Virus record (IMG/VR): IMGVR_UViG_3300031111_000001
Location: 1-64,000 of that record
Direction: 5' to 3' (one strand)
DNA length: 64,000 bases
Source of the DNA: a virus
Position numbers and translations under genes: made by a program. This document shows positions 23,337 to 33,461 of the stretch, one piece after another. A model generated the notes under the pieces. It was not told the DNA's origin and did not search any database. It saw nothing but the letters and a program-made list of their open reading frames with translations. The stretch's first letter is position 1; every line of letters starts with the position of its first letter.

Positions 23337-23644
23337 CGCAGCAGATCAAGCAGTTGGACTTCGGGTTCCTCGCCTGTCAGGTGATGCGGTATTACTCCGT
23401 CACCCATACAGAACTGCTTGATCTCCCCATTTACACCTTCTGGGAACTCTCCAGAAACATTGATCGTGTTCGTGCGGACGAGGATCGGCGACTGTTGGTC
23501 CTCTTTTCCCAAGCCTTTGGCGGCGATCCAAACAAATATCTCAAGCATTTGGACAGCCAAGTCGGCTCCGTTGCGGAGATCGACAGGTCTAATGCGGCCC
23601 TGGATAAACAGGGATTGCAAAGACTGAAGGCGATGATGTCCTGA
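23333..23644 (+). CDS. T-part of the tail chaperone, read by -1 frameshift
   Basis: Frame open from 23324, after a TGA at 23321, so it has no independent upstream extension; the only candidate start is a TTG at 23354 with no ribosome binding site. It is best read as the 103-residue extension of the G protein (fusion of about 201 residues). The sequence (LDFGFLACQVMRYYSVTHTE, YTFWELSRNIDRV) is helical and matches T-type domains that bind the tail tube protein during assembly. Confidence 0.82.
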   Translation, partial: VTQQIKQLDFGFLACQVMRYYSVTHTELLDLPIYTFWELSRNIDRVRADEDRRLLVLFSQAFGGDPNKYLKHLDSQVGSVAEIDRSNAALDKQGLQRLKAMMS

Positions 23645-23655
23645 CGGAGACAGGA

Positions 23656-26600
23656 ATGTCGAACGAAGTAGGGAAGCTGAAAGCCAGCATCGAACTCGAT
23701 ACCAGTGCCTTTGATAGTGGCATTCAGGCCATTATCAAAGGCAACAATCAAATCCTGAATGCGGTTTCAAAAATGAGCGACGAAATGGTCCGCGCAATGC
23801 GGAAGCAGATCGACGCCATGGATGATCTCGCACAGCGGGTTGCCGAAAATACCCGCCGAGAACTTCAATCCGAACAGAAGCGTGTTGCAGCCGCAAAGCA
23901 GAAAGAAATCGCCACCAAGAAAGCTCAAAACTCACAAGAGAGCTACATTAAGTGGTGGCTTGGCGCGATGCAGAAGCTGGAACGCGAAGAAGCTGAACTC
24001 GACTACCAATACCACGTTTTCATGCAAAAGCGCATGCAGACGGAAAAGAAGGTGGCCGATCTCACGGAGAAAGAGCGGCTGAAAGCCACCCGTGCGGCTG
24101 AAAAAGAAGAAGACGAACTCGACTGGCAGTACCACCTTCACATGCAGCGGCGTCAGCAGTTGCAGAAGAAAGCTGCACAGGAACAGATTCGCGAACAAAA
24201 GCGGGTTGCTGCCCAGCGTGAATCTCTCGCGAGGCGGGAGGCTGCTGCCGAGGCCCGGCGCATTAAGGAGCAAGCGAGTAAGCGTGCCACCGCGATGCGC
24301 AACGCCATGAAATCAATCAATATGGACATGGGCGATGCGTCGTCCATGTTCTCGCTGTCTGGCGGCTCCCGCCGCGATGTCAAGCAGTACACAAACGAAC
24401 TGCACCGCTACGCCGCCGCTCTCGACAAAGTCGAGGAAGAGTACAGGGACGTTCGCAAAGCGAATCATGCCCTGGACCTTGACCTGAAGAAAATGCGCAA
24501 CACGCTGAAGCGCAACGAAAAAGCCCTGAAGGACAACCACAGAGGGCTGGCCGGGTTCACCAAGGGCATGAAGAAGATGGGGAAGGGGATTAACGTCACT
24601 TTCCTTGCTGTCGTTGGTTTGAACCAAGCCGTCGAGCTTGGCAAGAGCATTTTCCACGGCATGCGGGCCGCAGTGGAAGGCATTGCGATGCCGTTTCTGG
24701 AAGCAGCCGAGAAGGCCGAGTCTCTCCAGACGCGAATGAGTTCTGTCTTGAACTCGTCGAAAGAAGGTCAGAAGACGTTCGACGACATGGCAGTGTTCGC
24801 CACAACGATTCCATTCACGTTTGAAAGCGTGCTTGGGGCTGCGACCAACCTCCTGCCTGTTCTGAAGAATGGTCGTGAGGAGCTTGGCGAGTGGATGCCC
24901 ATGATGGCAGACCTCGCCGCCGTGTCTGGCCTGACTCTGGAAGAAACGGCCAGCAACTTCATCAAAATGTACAGCGCGGGTGCGGCGGCTGCGGACCTGT
25001 TCCGTGAGCGCGGCATCAACGCCATGCTGGGTTTTATCCCTGGCGTGGCCTATACGGCTGACCAGACCATTGAGCGCATTCGCAACTTGATGGAACAGGG
25101 ATCACTCTTCTTCGAAGGGGCAACCAAGAAGCTGGCCTACACTTGGCAGGGTCAGGTTTCCATGATGCAGGACAAATGGTTCCTGTTCCGCAAGATGCTC
25201 ATGGACCACGGCCCGTTCGATTATATCAAGGGCATCATTCTCGCGATCAACGAATACTTCGACGAGATGCGTGACGATGGCTCTCTTGAGGCCTGGGCTG
25301 ACCACTGGGGCCAAACGGTTACCGGCTGGCTCAAAAGCATCACGGCCATCGTGGTGTATCTGGGTTCGTTCCTTGAGAACATTGGCAGTGCCCTGAAGTC
25401 CATTGAAGACTTCCTGTACAACAGGAAAAAAGAAAGTGGCTTTGGTTTTTGGGACATGATGCTGTCTACGGTGCCAGTCGTTGGGCATATAAATATCGCC
25501 AAAAAGGCCTTCGGGGGAATACTGGATGAAAATGGAGTGCTTGGGGCTGACGACATAGTTGACCCTGACGCACCGATGACCATTGAGCAACGCCTCCAGG
25601 CCATCTTCGCCGCTATCGAAAAGTTTTCAGCGAAAGCCAAACAGATGCGCGAGATGGACAACACCACGTTCATTTCTCCGCGTCTGACGGCGTCTGTGTC
25701 GTCGGCTATCGAGGGATACAACAAAGAGATCGCGAAGCTGAAACTGAAGGCCGACAAGGCCGGATTGACAGCCCGCGAGAAGGCCGAAGTCAAGTTCCAG
25801 CAGGAGCGTGCCGCTCAGTTGGCGAACCTGGGCACTGACGACAGTGGGCTGGAAAAAGCCGAACAGTTCAGGAAGAAGTTCGATGCCATCTTCAAGCGGC
25901 GTAAAGCGACTATCGCTGAAATGCAGAAGCAAGCCGCTTCCGGCGGTGGGACAGCGAGTCTCATACTGGCCGAGCAAAAGATGGAACTTGAAGCCTTCAA
26001 GAAGAAGTCCAATGCCGAGCTTGCCGCCCTTGCAAAACAGGCGGGCATGACTACGGAAATGCTCAACAGCCGACTGCAATTGAACGCGGCTCTCAGGGAC
26101 TATCACAAGGCCCTGCTGGAGGCTGGCGAGGCTGAAGACGCCAAACGCTTCAAGGATCGCCAACTGACCCTTGAAGCTCAAGAAGCGGCCCTGCTGGACA
26201 AGCTGACGGCTGCTGGTGGCTCCACCTACGACAAGGCCATTGCGAAGGCCGCAGGGGACGCGAAAAAGCTCCGGGCCGGAATTGTGAAGGCTCTTGGCGA
26301 AGACGCGGCTCAGAGGCTGGACCCCCTGTTGGATCGCATCAAGGAACTGAACGAACAAGTCGCCGACAAAGACCTTCTCAAGAAGTACACCGACAAAATG
26401 CGCGAACTGCGTCAGCAGTTTGCAATCACTATTGGTGGTGCCGGTGGCGAGTATGTCACAGCCATGCGCGAATTGGAAAAATTTGCGCGTGAAAACGGCA
26501 TGCTCAACGACGAATACCTCAAGCAGCAGAAGCTCCTTGAGGGCATCTACGACCTCCAACTGAAGCTCCAGCAACTGGCCTACAAGAGGTCGGTGGTTGA

Positions 26601-27588
26601 CCGCATGAGCGGCAGTCAGCACAGCGCGGCCATTGACGAGTTCATGGCCCAGCGCACTGCTGTGGCACAGCAATCGGGTCTTTCGCCCGAGCAACGCAGC
26701 AAAGAAAATGCTCTCGCCGGTCAGAAGTTCACAAGTGGACTTGTCGGCACCGGCCAGAACATGGACCCCGACGAGGTGTTCAAGCAGCGGTACGCCATGA
26801 TGCAAACCTGCGTGATGTCGTATCAAGCAGAGATACTCAAGCTGGGTGAAGCGTACAAAAATGGGACCATCAATGCCGATCAGTTCCGAGCCAGTCAGGA
26901 GGCGGCAAAGGTTGCCCTGAATGACTCGCAGACAATCACGGATCAGGTGAGCAAGATCGAAGCCATGTCTTCGGCGATCCATATGCTGGCCGATGTGATC
27001 GGGAACGAATTGACGCAGGCTCTGACCGATCTGGCCGAAACTGGCAGGTTTGACCTTGAGGGATTCCTGAACAGCTTGGCGAAGCAAATCCGTGCGCTGG
27101 CGATCTCCAAGGCGGTGTCACTAACCATCGAAGGCTTGTACCAGACCATTATGGCCTTGATCTACGATTCCGCGTCAATGACGGCGGGAATTGATCCTGC
27201 ACTTGGCGCGGCCTACAAGGCTGCGGCCATTGGAGCCCAAGTCGCCGCTACCGGGGCCTTTGCTGGTGCCGCAATGTTCGGCAGTCTGGGCCTGGGGGCT
27301 TTGTTGGGAGGTATGTCGCACGATGGTATCTCCAGCATTCCCAAGGAAGGCACATGGCTGCTGGATAAGGGTGAGCGCGTTGTGGACTCCAGAACCAACG
27401 AAGACCTGAAGAGTTTCCTCGACAAGCAGAGTGGTGGTGGCGGCGTCAACATGACCGTCAACATCCATAACAGCGACGAAGAGGGTGTTCTGAAGGCCCT
27501 GCCGCAGTTGAAAAAGGTCATTTTGGAAACTGTCAACGTGGACATCTCCACTGGCGGTCAGACCTACAAAACCATTAAGAGTTCTTAG
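23656..27588 (+). CDS. tape measure protein
   Basis: 1310 residues, the longest gene here. The first 300 residues are coiled coil. Hydrophobic stretches follow at about 310-345 (FLAVVGLNQAVELGKSIFHG), then the conserved tape-measure domain at about 350-470 (VFATTIPFTFESVLGAATNL, EETASNFIKMYSAGAAAADL). The middle is again helical. Near the C-terminus AAYKAAAIGAQVAATGAFAG precedes DGISSIPKEGTWLLDKGERV, a common end motif. The protein sets tail length and is thought to leave first with the DNA. At about 0.15 nm per residue it predicts a tail near 200 nm. Confidence 0.93.
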   Translation: MSNEVGKLKASIELDTSAFDSGIQAIIKGNNQILNAVSKMSDEMVRAMRKQIDAMDDLAQRVAENTRRELQSEQKRVAAAKQKEIATKKAQNSQESYIKWWLGAMQKLEREEAELDYQYHVFMQKRMQTEKKVADLTEKERLKATRAAEKEEDELDWQYHLHMQRRQQLQKKAAQEQIREQKRVAAQRESLARREAAAEARRIKEQASKRATAMRNAMKSINMDMGDASSMFSLSGGSRRDVKQYTNELHRYAAALDKVEEEYRDVRKANHALDLDLKKMRNTLKRNEKALKDNHRGLAGFTKGMKKMGKGINVTFLAVVGLNQAVELGKSIFHGMRAAVEGIAMPFLEAAEKAESLQTRMSSVLNSSKEGQKTFDDMAVFATTIPFTFESVLGAATNLLPVLKNGREELGEWMPMMADLAAVSGLTLEETASNFIKMYSAGAAAADLFRERGINAMLGFIPGVAYTADQTIERIRNLMEQGSLFFEGATKKLAYTWQGQVSMMQDKWFLFRKMLMDHGPFDYIKGIILAINEYFDEMRDDGSLEAWADHWGQTVTGWLKSITAIVVYLGSFLENIGSALKSIEDFLYNRKKESGFGFWDMMLSTVPVVGHINIAKKAFGGILDENGVLGADDIVDPDAPMTIEQRLQAIFAAIEKFSAKAKQMREMDNTTFISPRLTASVSSAIEGYNKEIAKLKLKADKAGLTAREKAEVKFQQERAAQLANLGTDDSGLEKAEQFRKKFDAIFKRRKATIAEMQKQAASGGGTASLILAEQKMELEAFKKKSNAELAALAKQAGMTTEMLNSRLQLNAALRDYHKALLEAGEAEDAKRFKDRQLTLEAQEAALLDKLTAAGGSTYDKAIAKAAGDAKKLRAGIVKALGEDAAQRLDPLLDRIKELNEQVADKDLLKKYTDKMRELRQQFAITIGGAGGEYVTAMRELEKFARENGMLNDEYLKQQKLLEGIYDLQLKLQQLAYKRSVVDRMSGSQHSAAIDEFMAQRTAVAQQSGLSPEQRSKENALAGQKFTSGLVGTGQNMDPDEVFKQRYAMMQTCVMSYQAEILKLGEAYKNGTINADQFRASQEAAKVALNDSQTITDQVSKIEAMSSAIHMLADVIGNELTQALTDLAETGRFDLEGFLNSLAKQIRALAISKAVSLTIEGLYQTIMALIYDSASMTAGIDPALGAAYKAAAIGAQVAATGAFAGAAMFGSLGLGALLGGMSHDGISSIPKEGTWLLDKGERVVDSRTNEDLKSFLDKQSGGGGVNMTVNIHNSDEEGVLKALPQLKKVILETVNVDISTGGQTYKTIKSS

Positions 27589-27614
27589 TAGTTCTCCCAC
27601 ACCATACGAAACAT

Positions 27615-27650
27615 AAGGGGGCGGTTCTTCGGAGCCGTCCCCTTACTTTT
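27615..27650 (+). terminator. terminator after the tape measure gene
   Basis: AAGGGG-GCGG pairs with CCG-CCCCTT around a TTCTTCGGAG loop, then ACTTTT. Confidence 0.75.
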
Positions 27651-27661
27651 CGGGAGGAAAC

Positions 27662-28186
27662 ATGCCGACTACCCAAACGCATGTCGTGCCGATTGGCCCC
27701 TGCCGCCTATTCTTTGATGGCGTGGACCTGGGCTACACAATCGACGGCGTCATCCTGACGTTCCAGCGTGAGACTGAAGAAAAGTACGTGGATACATCCG
27801 ATGCCCCTGTGGACATCATCACCACGAAGCGGACCTTCAGCGTCACCGCAAACCTTGCCGAATATAGCTTGGAACTTCTGCACAGCATGATCGGCGCATC
27901 TCAATTCGTCAAAACCATTGACGAAGACGGCAATACACTGCTTTCCCACCTTGCCATCAGCGGCAATCTGGAAGGCTCCAATGTGTCCAGGGCGAAGGAA
28001 CTCCATTTGGTTCCGGTCGGCATGGACGACAATCACATGGTGACCGTTCGCCACGCCATCCCGATGTGCAACATGGAGTGGACGTACTCCAAAGACGCAG
28101 TGCGCTACTGCTCTGTTGTGTTCATCGCCGTGGATGGGGAGAACGGCTTCGTGGCCTTTGGCGATACAGACCTCGCCTTCGCATAG
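27662..28186 (+). CDS. second tail-tube-like protein
   Basis: 174 residues and clearly a paralogue of the tube protein at 22433: LFFDGVDLGYTIDGVILTF corresponds to VTFNAVDLGYTSGGVSVSM, AKELHLVPVGMDDNHMVTVR to AKELIITPADGTDNDKVTL, and AIPMCNMEWTYSKDAVRYCS to AIPVPSMEFAYEKDNQRVFE, with VNGFVTFGD matched by ENGFVAFGD at the end. Codon use is less GC-rich than in the tube gene, suggesting lower expression. It has its own terminator upstream. It is probably a distal tube or tail-initiator ring like lambda gpV-related distal proteins. Confidence 0.75.
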   Translation: MPTTQTHVVPIGPCRLFFDGVDLGYTIDGVILTFQRETEEKYVDTSDAPVDIITTKRTFSVTANLAEYSLELLHSMIGASQFVKTIDEDGNTLLSHLAISGNLEGSNVSRAKELHLVPVGMDDNHMVTVRHAIPMCNMEWTYSKDAVRYCSVVFIAVDGENGFVAFGDTDLAFA

Positions 28187-28195
28187 GAGCAACCC

Positions 28196-28540
28196 ATGCC
28201 CGAGCAAGACACATATCCCTTGATTCCTGATCGGATCACATCGACTGCGCCGGAATACAAAACGACCACAGTCAATTTCGAATCCGGCAATGAACAACGC
28301 CTTGCCAACTGGAGTAATCCCAAGACCACTTTCAGTTTGCAGCACACCTATCTTTCCAAAGCACGCTATGACGAACTCATGGCGTTCTACAAAAGCAAAA
28401 AGGGCAGTTGGAAGAAGTTCTACTTCGTGAATCACGTTGATGGGGAAACGTACACCGTGCGATTCAAGGCTGACGCCATGACCATTACCCACATCAACGC
28501 TGCTCTTTACAACGTGGATGTGGAGTTGGTCACATGTTAG
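28196..28540 (+). CDS. minor tail protein, lambda gpM-like
   Basis: 114 residues. FESGNEQRLANWSNPKTTFS, YDELMAFYKSKKGSWKKFYF and a C-terminal strand (HINAALYNVDVELVT) follow the layout of lambda gpM: conserved FxxGxEQR start, then an F/YxxxxGxxxxF centre. gpM joins gpL at the tail tip below the tape measure. The end overlaps the L-like gene by seven bases. Confidence 0.75.
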   Translation: MPEQDTYPLIPDRITSTAPEYKTTTVNFESGNEQRLANWSNPKTTFSLQHTYLSKARYDELMAFYKSKKGSWKKFYFVNHVDGETYTVRFKADAMTITHINAALYNVDVELVTC

Positions 28541-29130
28541 AACTGAATGCCGCAACGATTGAAGAGACACAGAGCGACGAACTCATTGTCGTAAACCTTT
28601 ACGAGCTTATCTACGATCCCAACGAAGCTCCTCTTCGCTACACAAACTGGGACGAGCCAGTCTCATACGGCGGCAACATCTACGATCCTGCCGTCATCAA
28701 ACATTCCGAACTCACCCAATCTTCTGACGGGAAACTGAACAATGTGACGCTGATGGTTGGCAACGCCGACAGGATCATCCAGCGATACATTGAAGAGTAC
28801 GATCTTATCGGCAAGCGGGTGAAAGTTATCCAGTTTTTCATCGGGTCTGCCAGCGGTCAAACGCAGGGCACCTTCAAGATCAAGCAGGTAATCGCGAAAA
28901 AGGACACCGCGACATTCACGCTGTCCATCGGCATCGATTACCTGCGCGTGCAGGTTCCCCGGCGTACCGCGTCTGCCCGCCACTGCGGCTGGCAGTTCCG
29001 GTCTGCCGAATGCGGCTACGAAGGGGCCGACACAGACTGCGAAAAGACTTTTGAGGACTGCATGGCAAAGGGGAACATCGCCCGGATCGGATGCTTTCCG
29101 GGGATCATCAATGAAAAAATCTACGTGTAA
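28534..29130 (+). CDS. minor tail protein, lambda gpL-like, with cysteine cluster
   Basis: 198 residues. The N-terminal half is a beta domain (DPAVIKHSELTQSSDGKLNN, NVTLMVGNADR). The C-terminal end has five cysteines at about 151, 160, 169, 176 and 187 in the pattern RHCGWQFRSAECGY ... CEKTFEDC ... GCFPG. In lambda gpL four such cysteines bind an iron-sulphur cluster, so the same is likely. It overlaps the next gene by twenty bases. Confidence 0.82.
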   Translation: MLELNAATIEETQSDELIVVNLYELIYDPNEAPLRYTNWDEPVSYGGNIYDPAVIKHSELTQSSDGKLNNVTLMVGNADRIIQRYIEEYDLIGKRVKVIQFFIGSASGQTQGTFKIKQVIAKKDTATFTLSIGIDYLRVQVPRRTASARHCGWQFRSAECGYEGADTDCEKTFEDCMAKGNIARIGCFPGIINEKIYV

Positions 29131-29530
29131 CCCGTTCAAAACGATCAAATATTTGGCAATTCCCTACAAGCATAATGGCGACACTTTTGATGGTTGCGAC
29201 TGCTACGGGTTGATCGCCCTCATTTACCGGGAAGAGCTTGGCATTACAATTCAGCCGTTCAAAATGTATGAATCATACAGAGCGGTTGATGAAGATGTCT
29301 TCGTCGATCACGCACAAGACGAATTTGCCCCCGTGAATGAAGATGCGTTGCAACCATACGACGCGATCTTGCTATACACGGATCGCAAATTTCCGACACA
29401 TGTCGGAATGTACATCGGCCAGGGCAGGTTTATCCACACCCGAATGAGGTCCAAAAGGCCGGTTGTTGAGCGATTGTCGGTATGGCGTGATCGCGTTTAC
29501 GCCTTTTACAGGCACAAGGGGTTGACATGA
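29111..29530 (+). CDS. NlpC/P60 tail-tip peptidase, lambda gpK-like
   Basis: 139 residues from the ATG at 29111, inside the end of the L-like gene. It is an NlpC/P60 cysteine peptidase: catalytic Cys31 in GCDCYGLIALIY and His97 in PTHVGMYIGQGRFIHT. It lacks the JAMM metalloprotease half present in lambda gpK. Such enzymes at the tail tip cut peptide cross-bridges of the cell wall to let the tail through. Four-base overlap with the J-like gene. Confidence 0.85.
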   Translation: MKKSTCNPFKTIKYLAIPYKHNGDTFDGCDCYGLIALIYREELGITIQPFKMYESYRAVDEDVFVDHAQDEFAPVNEDALQPYDAILLYTDRKFPTHVGMYIGQGRFIHTRMRSKRPVVERLSVWRDRVYAFYRHKGLT

Positions 29531-32500
29531 TCATCAAACTGATCCCGAACTTCTTTGAAAAGAAAAAGAAGATCGAACAGGAATGGAAACACAAGGTCGC
29601 CACGGTTCGCGAGGTGTTCGACGAGTGTTTCCCCGAATACAAACACAAAGACTTCACCCCGTCCGTTTCTGGCAAGGTTGTCGAGTGGGACGAATACTTT
29701 GGCCCCAAGGACGATGTGGTATTCATCCAGAATATCGAGGGTGGCGGCGGCATCGTTTCGACTGTTCTTGGCGCTGTGCTAACCGTTGTTGGTGTTGTCT
29801 CCGAGAACCCATACCTGATTGGTATGGGTATTTCGATGATGGTGGGCGGCGTTGTCGGTATGATGTTCGCTGCCACAGTGCCAGACACGAATACAACGCC
29901 GATTCCCACCAGCGAGATGTCGGATTCCAAGACGTATTCGTGGAGCGGTATCCAGAACATCATCGGTGAAGGAAACCCGATTCCTATCGTCTATGGTATC
30001 CATCGAATTGGTGGCATCATCATCGAAGCGTTCATCCATGGCGAAAATGGGTGGGGCCAGCAAGAAAACAAGATTCTCAATGTCTTGACTGGTCTTTCTG
30101 AGGGTCCGATTGAAAAGATCGATACCGATTCCATTCAGATCAACAAGAAGGAAATCGCTTATTACAACGAAGAGTCGGATGCCGTTGAATACGATTTCCG
30201 GCAAGGTGAAAACACGCAGGAGACAGTGGCCGGGTTCAACAAGATTGCCCGGCAGTTCGACCTTTCTGGTATGAAGCTCACTGCCCCGACAGACGATGAA
30301 AGGGACGCGGGGATTGAACATAAATACCAGTATTACAAGACCAGCCGGGCGTGTGACGAAGCGAAAGTCATGGTTTCCTTCCCGGCTTTGTATCACGCCA
30401 AAAAAAATGGCGGCATGACAGACCTGTCTGTCAAATTCGCCGTTAGTTACGCAGTGTATGGTACTGACGATTATTCTACTCCCATAGAATACACGGCGAC
30501 GAACAGCACGAAATCACAGTGCGACTATGCGGTGTACATTCCATTCCCCACGAAGGATAAGTATATGATCCGCGTCGAGCGGATCACAGACAACTTTACA
30601 TCCCTGCGTGACCAGGGCGACTCCTATGTCTCCCGTGTGGTGGAATTTGAAAACGTCTCCCTGACGTATCCGAACACTGCGCTGTTGGGCTACAGATTCC
30701 TCGCTACGGACAAGCTGTCTGGTTCGATGCCTGACTTCACGGTTGTCGCTCACGGCAAGAAGGTCTACAGCGTTCGCGACATTGTTGACAATGGGGATGG
30801 AACATACACCTATGGGGAATTGGTCCACTCTCAAAACCCCGCCGACATCTTGTTCGATTTGCTGACCAACAAGCGTTTCGGCCTTGGGCGGCAAATAGAT
30901 ATCTCCAATATCCATTTGGAGAGCTTTCAAGAGTGGGCTGAGTTCTGCGACGAATTGATCAGGTACACGGAGTTCGACTCGACGACAGGCCGCAAAGTGA
31001 CCAAGACCGAAAAGCGGTTCGATTTCAACTTCGTGATCGACAAGGAGTACAAGGCCCACGATCTGATCTCCAAAATTTGCTCTACCTGCCGGGCAATCCC
31101 AATGTGGGAGGGAGACAAATTTAAGGTCGTGATCGAAAGGGCTGCGGAGCCGGTCCAGTTGTTCACCATGGACAACATCGTCGAGGATTCGTTTCAAGAA
31201 ACCTACATCGGGATCGACGAGATTCCGAACCAGATCGAAGCGGAAATCCTTGACGAGGACGATGACTTTGATCGAGCAACCCTGGTCGCAGTTGACAAAT
31301 CGCGCCTGGACGAGCCGTTGGACTCCAAGAAGATCAACTTCTACGGCCTGACGAAGCGGTCCAGGGCAAAGCGCGAGTTGGCTTTCAACCTGCGTAAGTC
31401 CTTGTCTGCCCGCCGCATGGTGGAGTTTCAGGCCGGGATGGATGCGATCATTTGTGAATGTGGCGACCTTGTGGCCGTTCAATATGGCTATCCTGAGTAT
31501 GGGCTGCGCGGTATCACCATCGAGGCCGTGGAACAGCGCGACGGGTACTTCCTGTTGACTCTGGAAGCCCCAGTAACGATCACAAACGGAGAAGCCTACA
31601 GGATCAAGGTGCGCCAGACCAATGGCACCTTCGTGACCTATCAGTTCGTGTCCCAGACGCTAAACGGCGAGGACACGGAAGAAGGCAATATCGTCCGTAT
31701 CGACGGAAACGTGCCTGACGGCGTCTCTGAGGGACTTTTGGGTTACATTGGACCCATGACCTTCGACGAGACGCAATATCGCGTCATGAGCATCACCAAG
31801 GGCACTGACGACGGGACTATCGCCATCAAGGGCGAACTTTACGACGAGGCCATTTACGAGAGGCTCGACAGCACCGGCTACTACATCGACGATTTGTCTG
31901 TCGTGGTGTCGGAAAAGAACTACACGAAGCTGGGCGTTACCGAGCGGTACGAGCTTGATGGCTCCGCTGACGATCCGACGCCAGTTCCTGTGGCGAACAA
32001 TGCCACGGTGACTTCCGAGTACTATAGCATCCCGCCCTTCGTCACCGCCGTTGAACTTGAGGAGATCAACGACCTTGAGGAAGACAAAGTGGTGACCAGC
32101 ATCGCTATTGATTGGCCTGACGCCACTATGCCGGAAGGCTCCTTGGCGAAGGTGGTCAGGTACGAGGTGTTGCATTCTCTGGACGGCTCGACATGGGAAG
32201 TCCTGACCAGCGTGAAGGGATCACAGTACACCTACCGGAACGTGGCCCGGAGCGTGGACCACTACTTCCTGATCAAGCCGTACACCAACTACGACAAAAC
32301 CAACGAGATTGAGGCCAGTCGCTACGCGACCAGCTTTAAGATCACGCCGACCGGACAGGTGCCCACTCCAGACGCTGTCGAGGGCTTCATGGCCTACCAG
32401 AACGGCGATATGGTCAAGTTCCGATGGGACGAAGTTACGAACACGAAAATCAAGTACTACGAAATCCGAGAGGGCAAGTGGGCACTTGGTAAAATCGTGC

Positions 32501-33438
32501 GTCGCATCAAGGGTGACGAAACTGCGGCTTTTGTCGGTGAATCGGGCAACGTGACCTACTTCATCAAGGCTGTGAACATCAACGGGGTTTACTCTACTGA
32601 AGCTACTTCATTCACGGTTTCCATTTACGATGATGGCAACAGGAACATCATCTTCACCAAAAGCGATGCAGATGATGGCTGGGACGGTGTCAAAAACAAT
32701 GTCCAAGCCTCTGCTGGCGGTGATTTGGAGCTTCCGAATGGAGAAGAAGAGGGATATTACATCTCTGGCTATATTGACCTGACGGAAGCAGTGAAGTGCG
32801 TGAACTACGTTACTTACAATCTGGAAGCCGTTGTCGGCAACATGGATTCATGGAGTGACGCGGATTACGCATGGAACGACGCAGACGCTGAATGGTACGA
32901 TATCACCGACACCGATGGGGTTGGAGTTGAGCATCATATCAGCCTCTTTACGGAGTTGAGCGACGAGTTCGTCGATGTGGTCCGGTTGGCTGACAAAACA
33001 GAATCTGTCAGAGGGACCGAAGCCACGACTGCGGAGGGTATTGAATATGCCTCCGGTACGTTCCACAACGGAGCCGTGCAGCAGCTTGGGGCCATGCTGG
33101 ACTACGATATCTCGTTTCCCGAAAACTATAGCTTCATGTTCCGGCTACGCCTGGGTAATGTTCAACCCGGCTACATCGCGCACCTGAAGTCTGACACTGC
33201 CACGATGACCATCATAATGGTCCGTGAGGGTGTCTTCTGGCTGCGCACGGAAGATCACCAGTACATTGAAGTGAGCCTGACAGTGGAAGCCGATGACAAC
33301 CTGCTCTTTGGCATCGCCAAGAACGGCACTGACTTCCTGTTCTTCATTGGCAATATGACCAAACAAACGGCAAGCCATACCCACGGCGCACTGGCTTTCG
33401 GCACGCCGGATGGGTTCGTTTTCGGCAACGCCGTATAA
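29527..33438 (+). CDS. central tail tip protein, lambda gpJ-like, with fused gpI-like N-terminus
   Basis: 1303 residues. The first 120 residues contain two glycine-rich hydrophobic segments (IVSTVLGAVLTVVGVVSENP, LIGMGISMMVGGVVGMMFA) like lambda gpI, fused to the J domain. The J core starts near residue 137 (IIGEGNPIPIVYGIHRIGGI ... LNVLTGLSEGPIEKID) and includes the typical SARRMVEFQAGMDA region. Fibronectin-III-like units follow at about 840-1030, and a beta-rich end (about 1180-1303) resembles a LamG/concanavalin-like sheet that may contact the host. It forms the trimeric hub and spike of the tail tip. Confidence 0.88.
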   Translation: MIIKLIPNFFEKKKKIEQEWKHKVATVREVFDECFPEYKHKDFTPSVSGKVVEWDEYFGPKDDVVFIQNIEGGGGIVSTVLGAVLTVVGVVSENPYLIGMGISMMVGGVVGMMFAATVPDTNTTPIPTSEMSDSKTYSWSGIQNIIGEGNPIPIVYGIHRIGGIIIEAFIHGENGWGQQENKILNVLTGLSEGPIEKIDTDSIQINKKEIAYYNEESDAVEYDFRQGENTQETVAGFNKIARQFDLSGMKLTAPTDDERDAGIEHKYQYYKTSRACDEAKVMVSFPALYHAKKNGGMTDLSVKFAVSYAVYGTDDYSTPIEYTATNSTKSQCDYAVYIPFPTKDKYMIRVERITDNFTSLRDQGDSYVSRVVEFENVSLTYPNTALLGYRFLATDKLSGSMPDFTVVAHGKKVYSVRDIVDNGDGTYTYGELVHSQNPADILFDLLTNKRFGLGRQIDISNIHLESFQEWAEFCDELIRYTEFDSTTGRKVTKTEKRFDFNFVIDKEYKAHDLISKICSTCRAIPMWEGDKFKVVIERAAEPVQLFTMDNIVEDSFQETYIGIDEIPNQIEAEILDEDDDFDRATLVAVDKSRLDEPLDSKKINFYGLTKRSRAKRELAFNLRKSLSARRMVEFQAGMDAIICECGDLVAVQYGYPEYGLRGITIEAVEQRDGYFLLTLEAPVTITNGEAYRIKVRQTNGTFVTYQFVSQTLNGEDTEEGNIVRIDGNVPDGVSEGLLGYIGPMTFDETQYRVMSITKGTDDGTIAIKGELYDEAIYERLDSTGYYIDDLSVVVSEKNYTKLGVTERYELDGSADDPTPVPVANNATVTSEYYSIPPFVTAVELEEINDLEEDKVVTSIAIDWPDATMPEGSLAKVVRYEVLHSLDGSTWEVLTSVKGSQYTYRNVARSVDHYFLIKPYTNYDKTNEIEASRYATSFKITPTGQVPTPDAVEGFMAYQNGDMVKFRWDEVTNTKIKYYEIREGKWALGKIVRRIKGDETAAFVGESGNVTYFIKAVNINGVYSTEATSFTVSIYDDGNRNIIFTKSDADDGWDGVKNNVQASAGGDLELPNGEEEGYYISGYIDLTEAVKCVNYVTYNLEAVVGNMDSWSDADYAWNDADAEWYDITDTDGVGVEHHISLFTELSDEFVDVVRLADKTESVRGTEATTAEGIEYASGTFHNGAVQQLGAMLDYDISFPENYSFMFRLRLGNVQPGYIAHLKSDTATMTIIMVREGVFWLRTEDHQYIEVSLTVEADDNLLFGIAKNGTDFLFFIGNMTKQTASHTHGALAFGTPDGFVFGNAV

Positions 33439-33461
33439 CACACAGTCAAGTTCCCAACACC

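Noticed and set aside
23354-23644. Independent gene from the TTG at 23354
   Set aside because: No ribosome binding site; the lambda-type slippery site immediately upstream explains the frame better.
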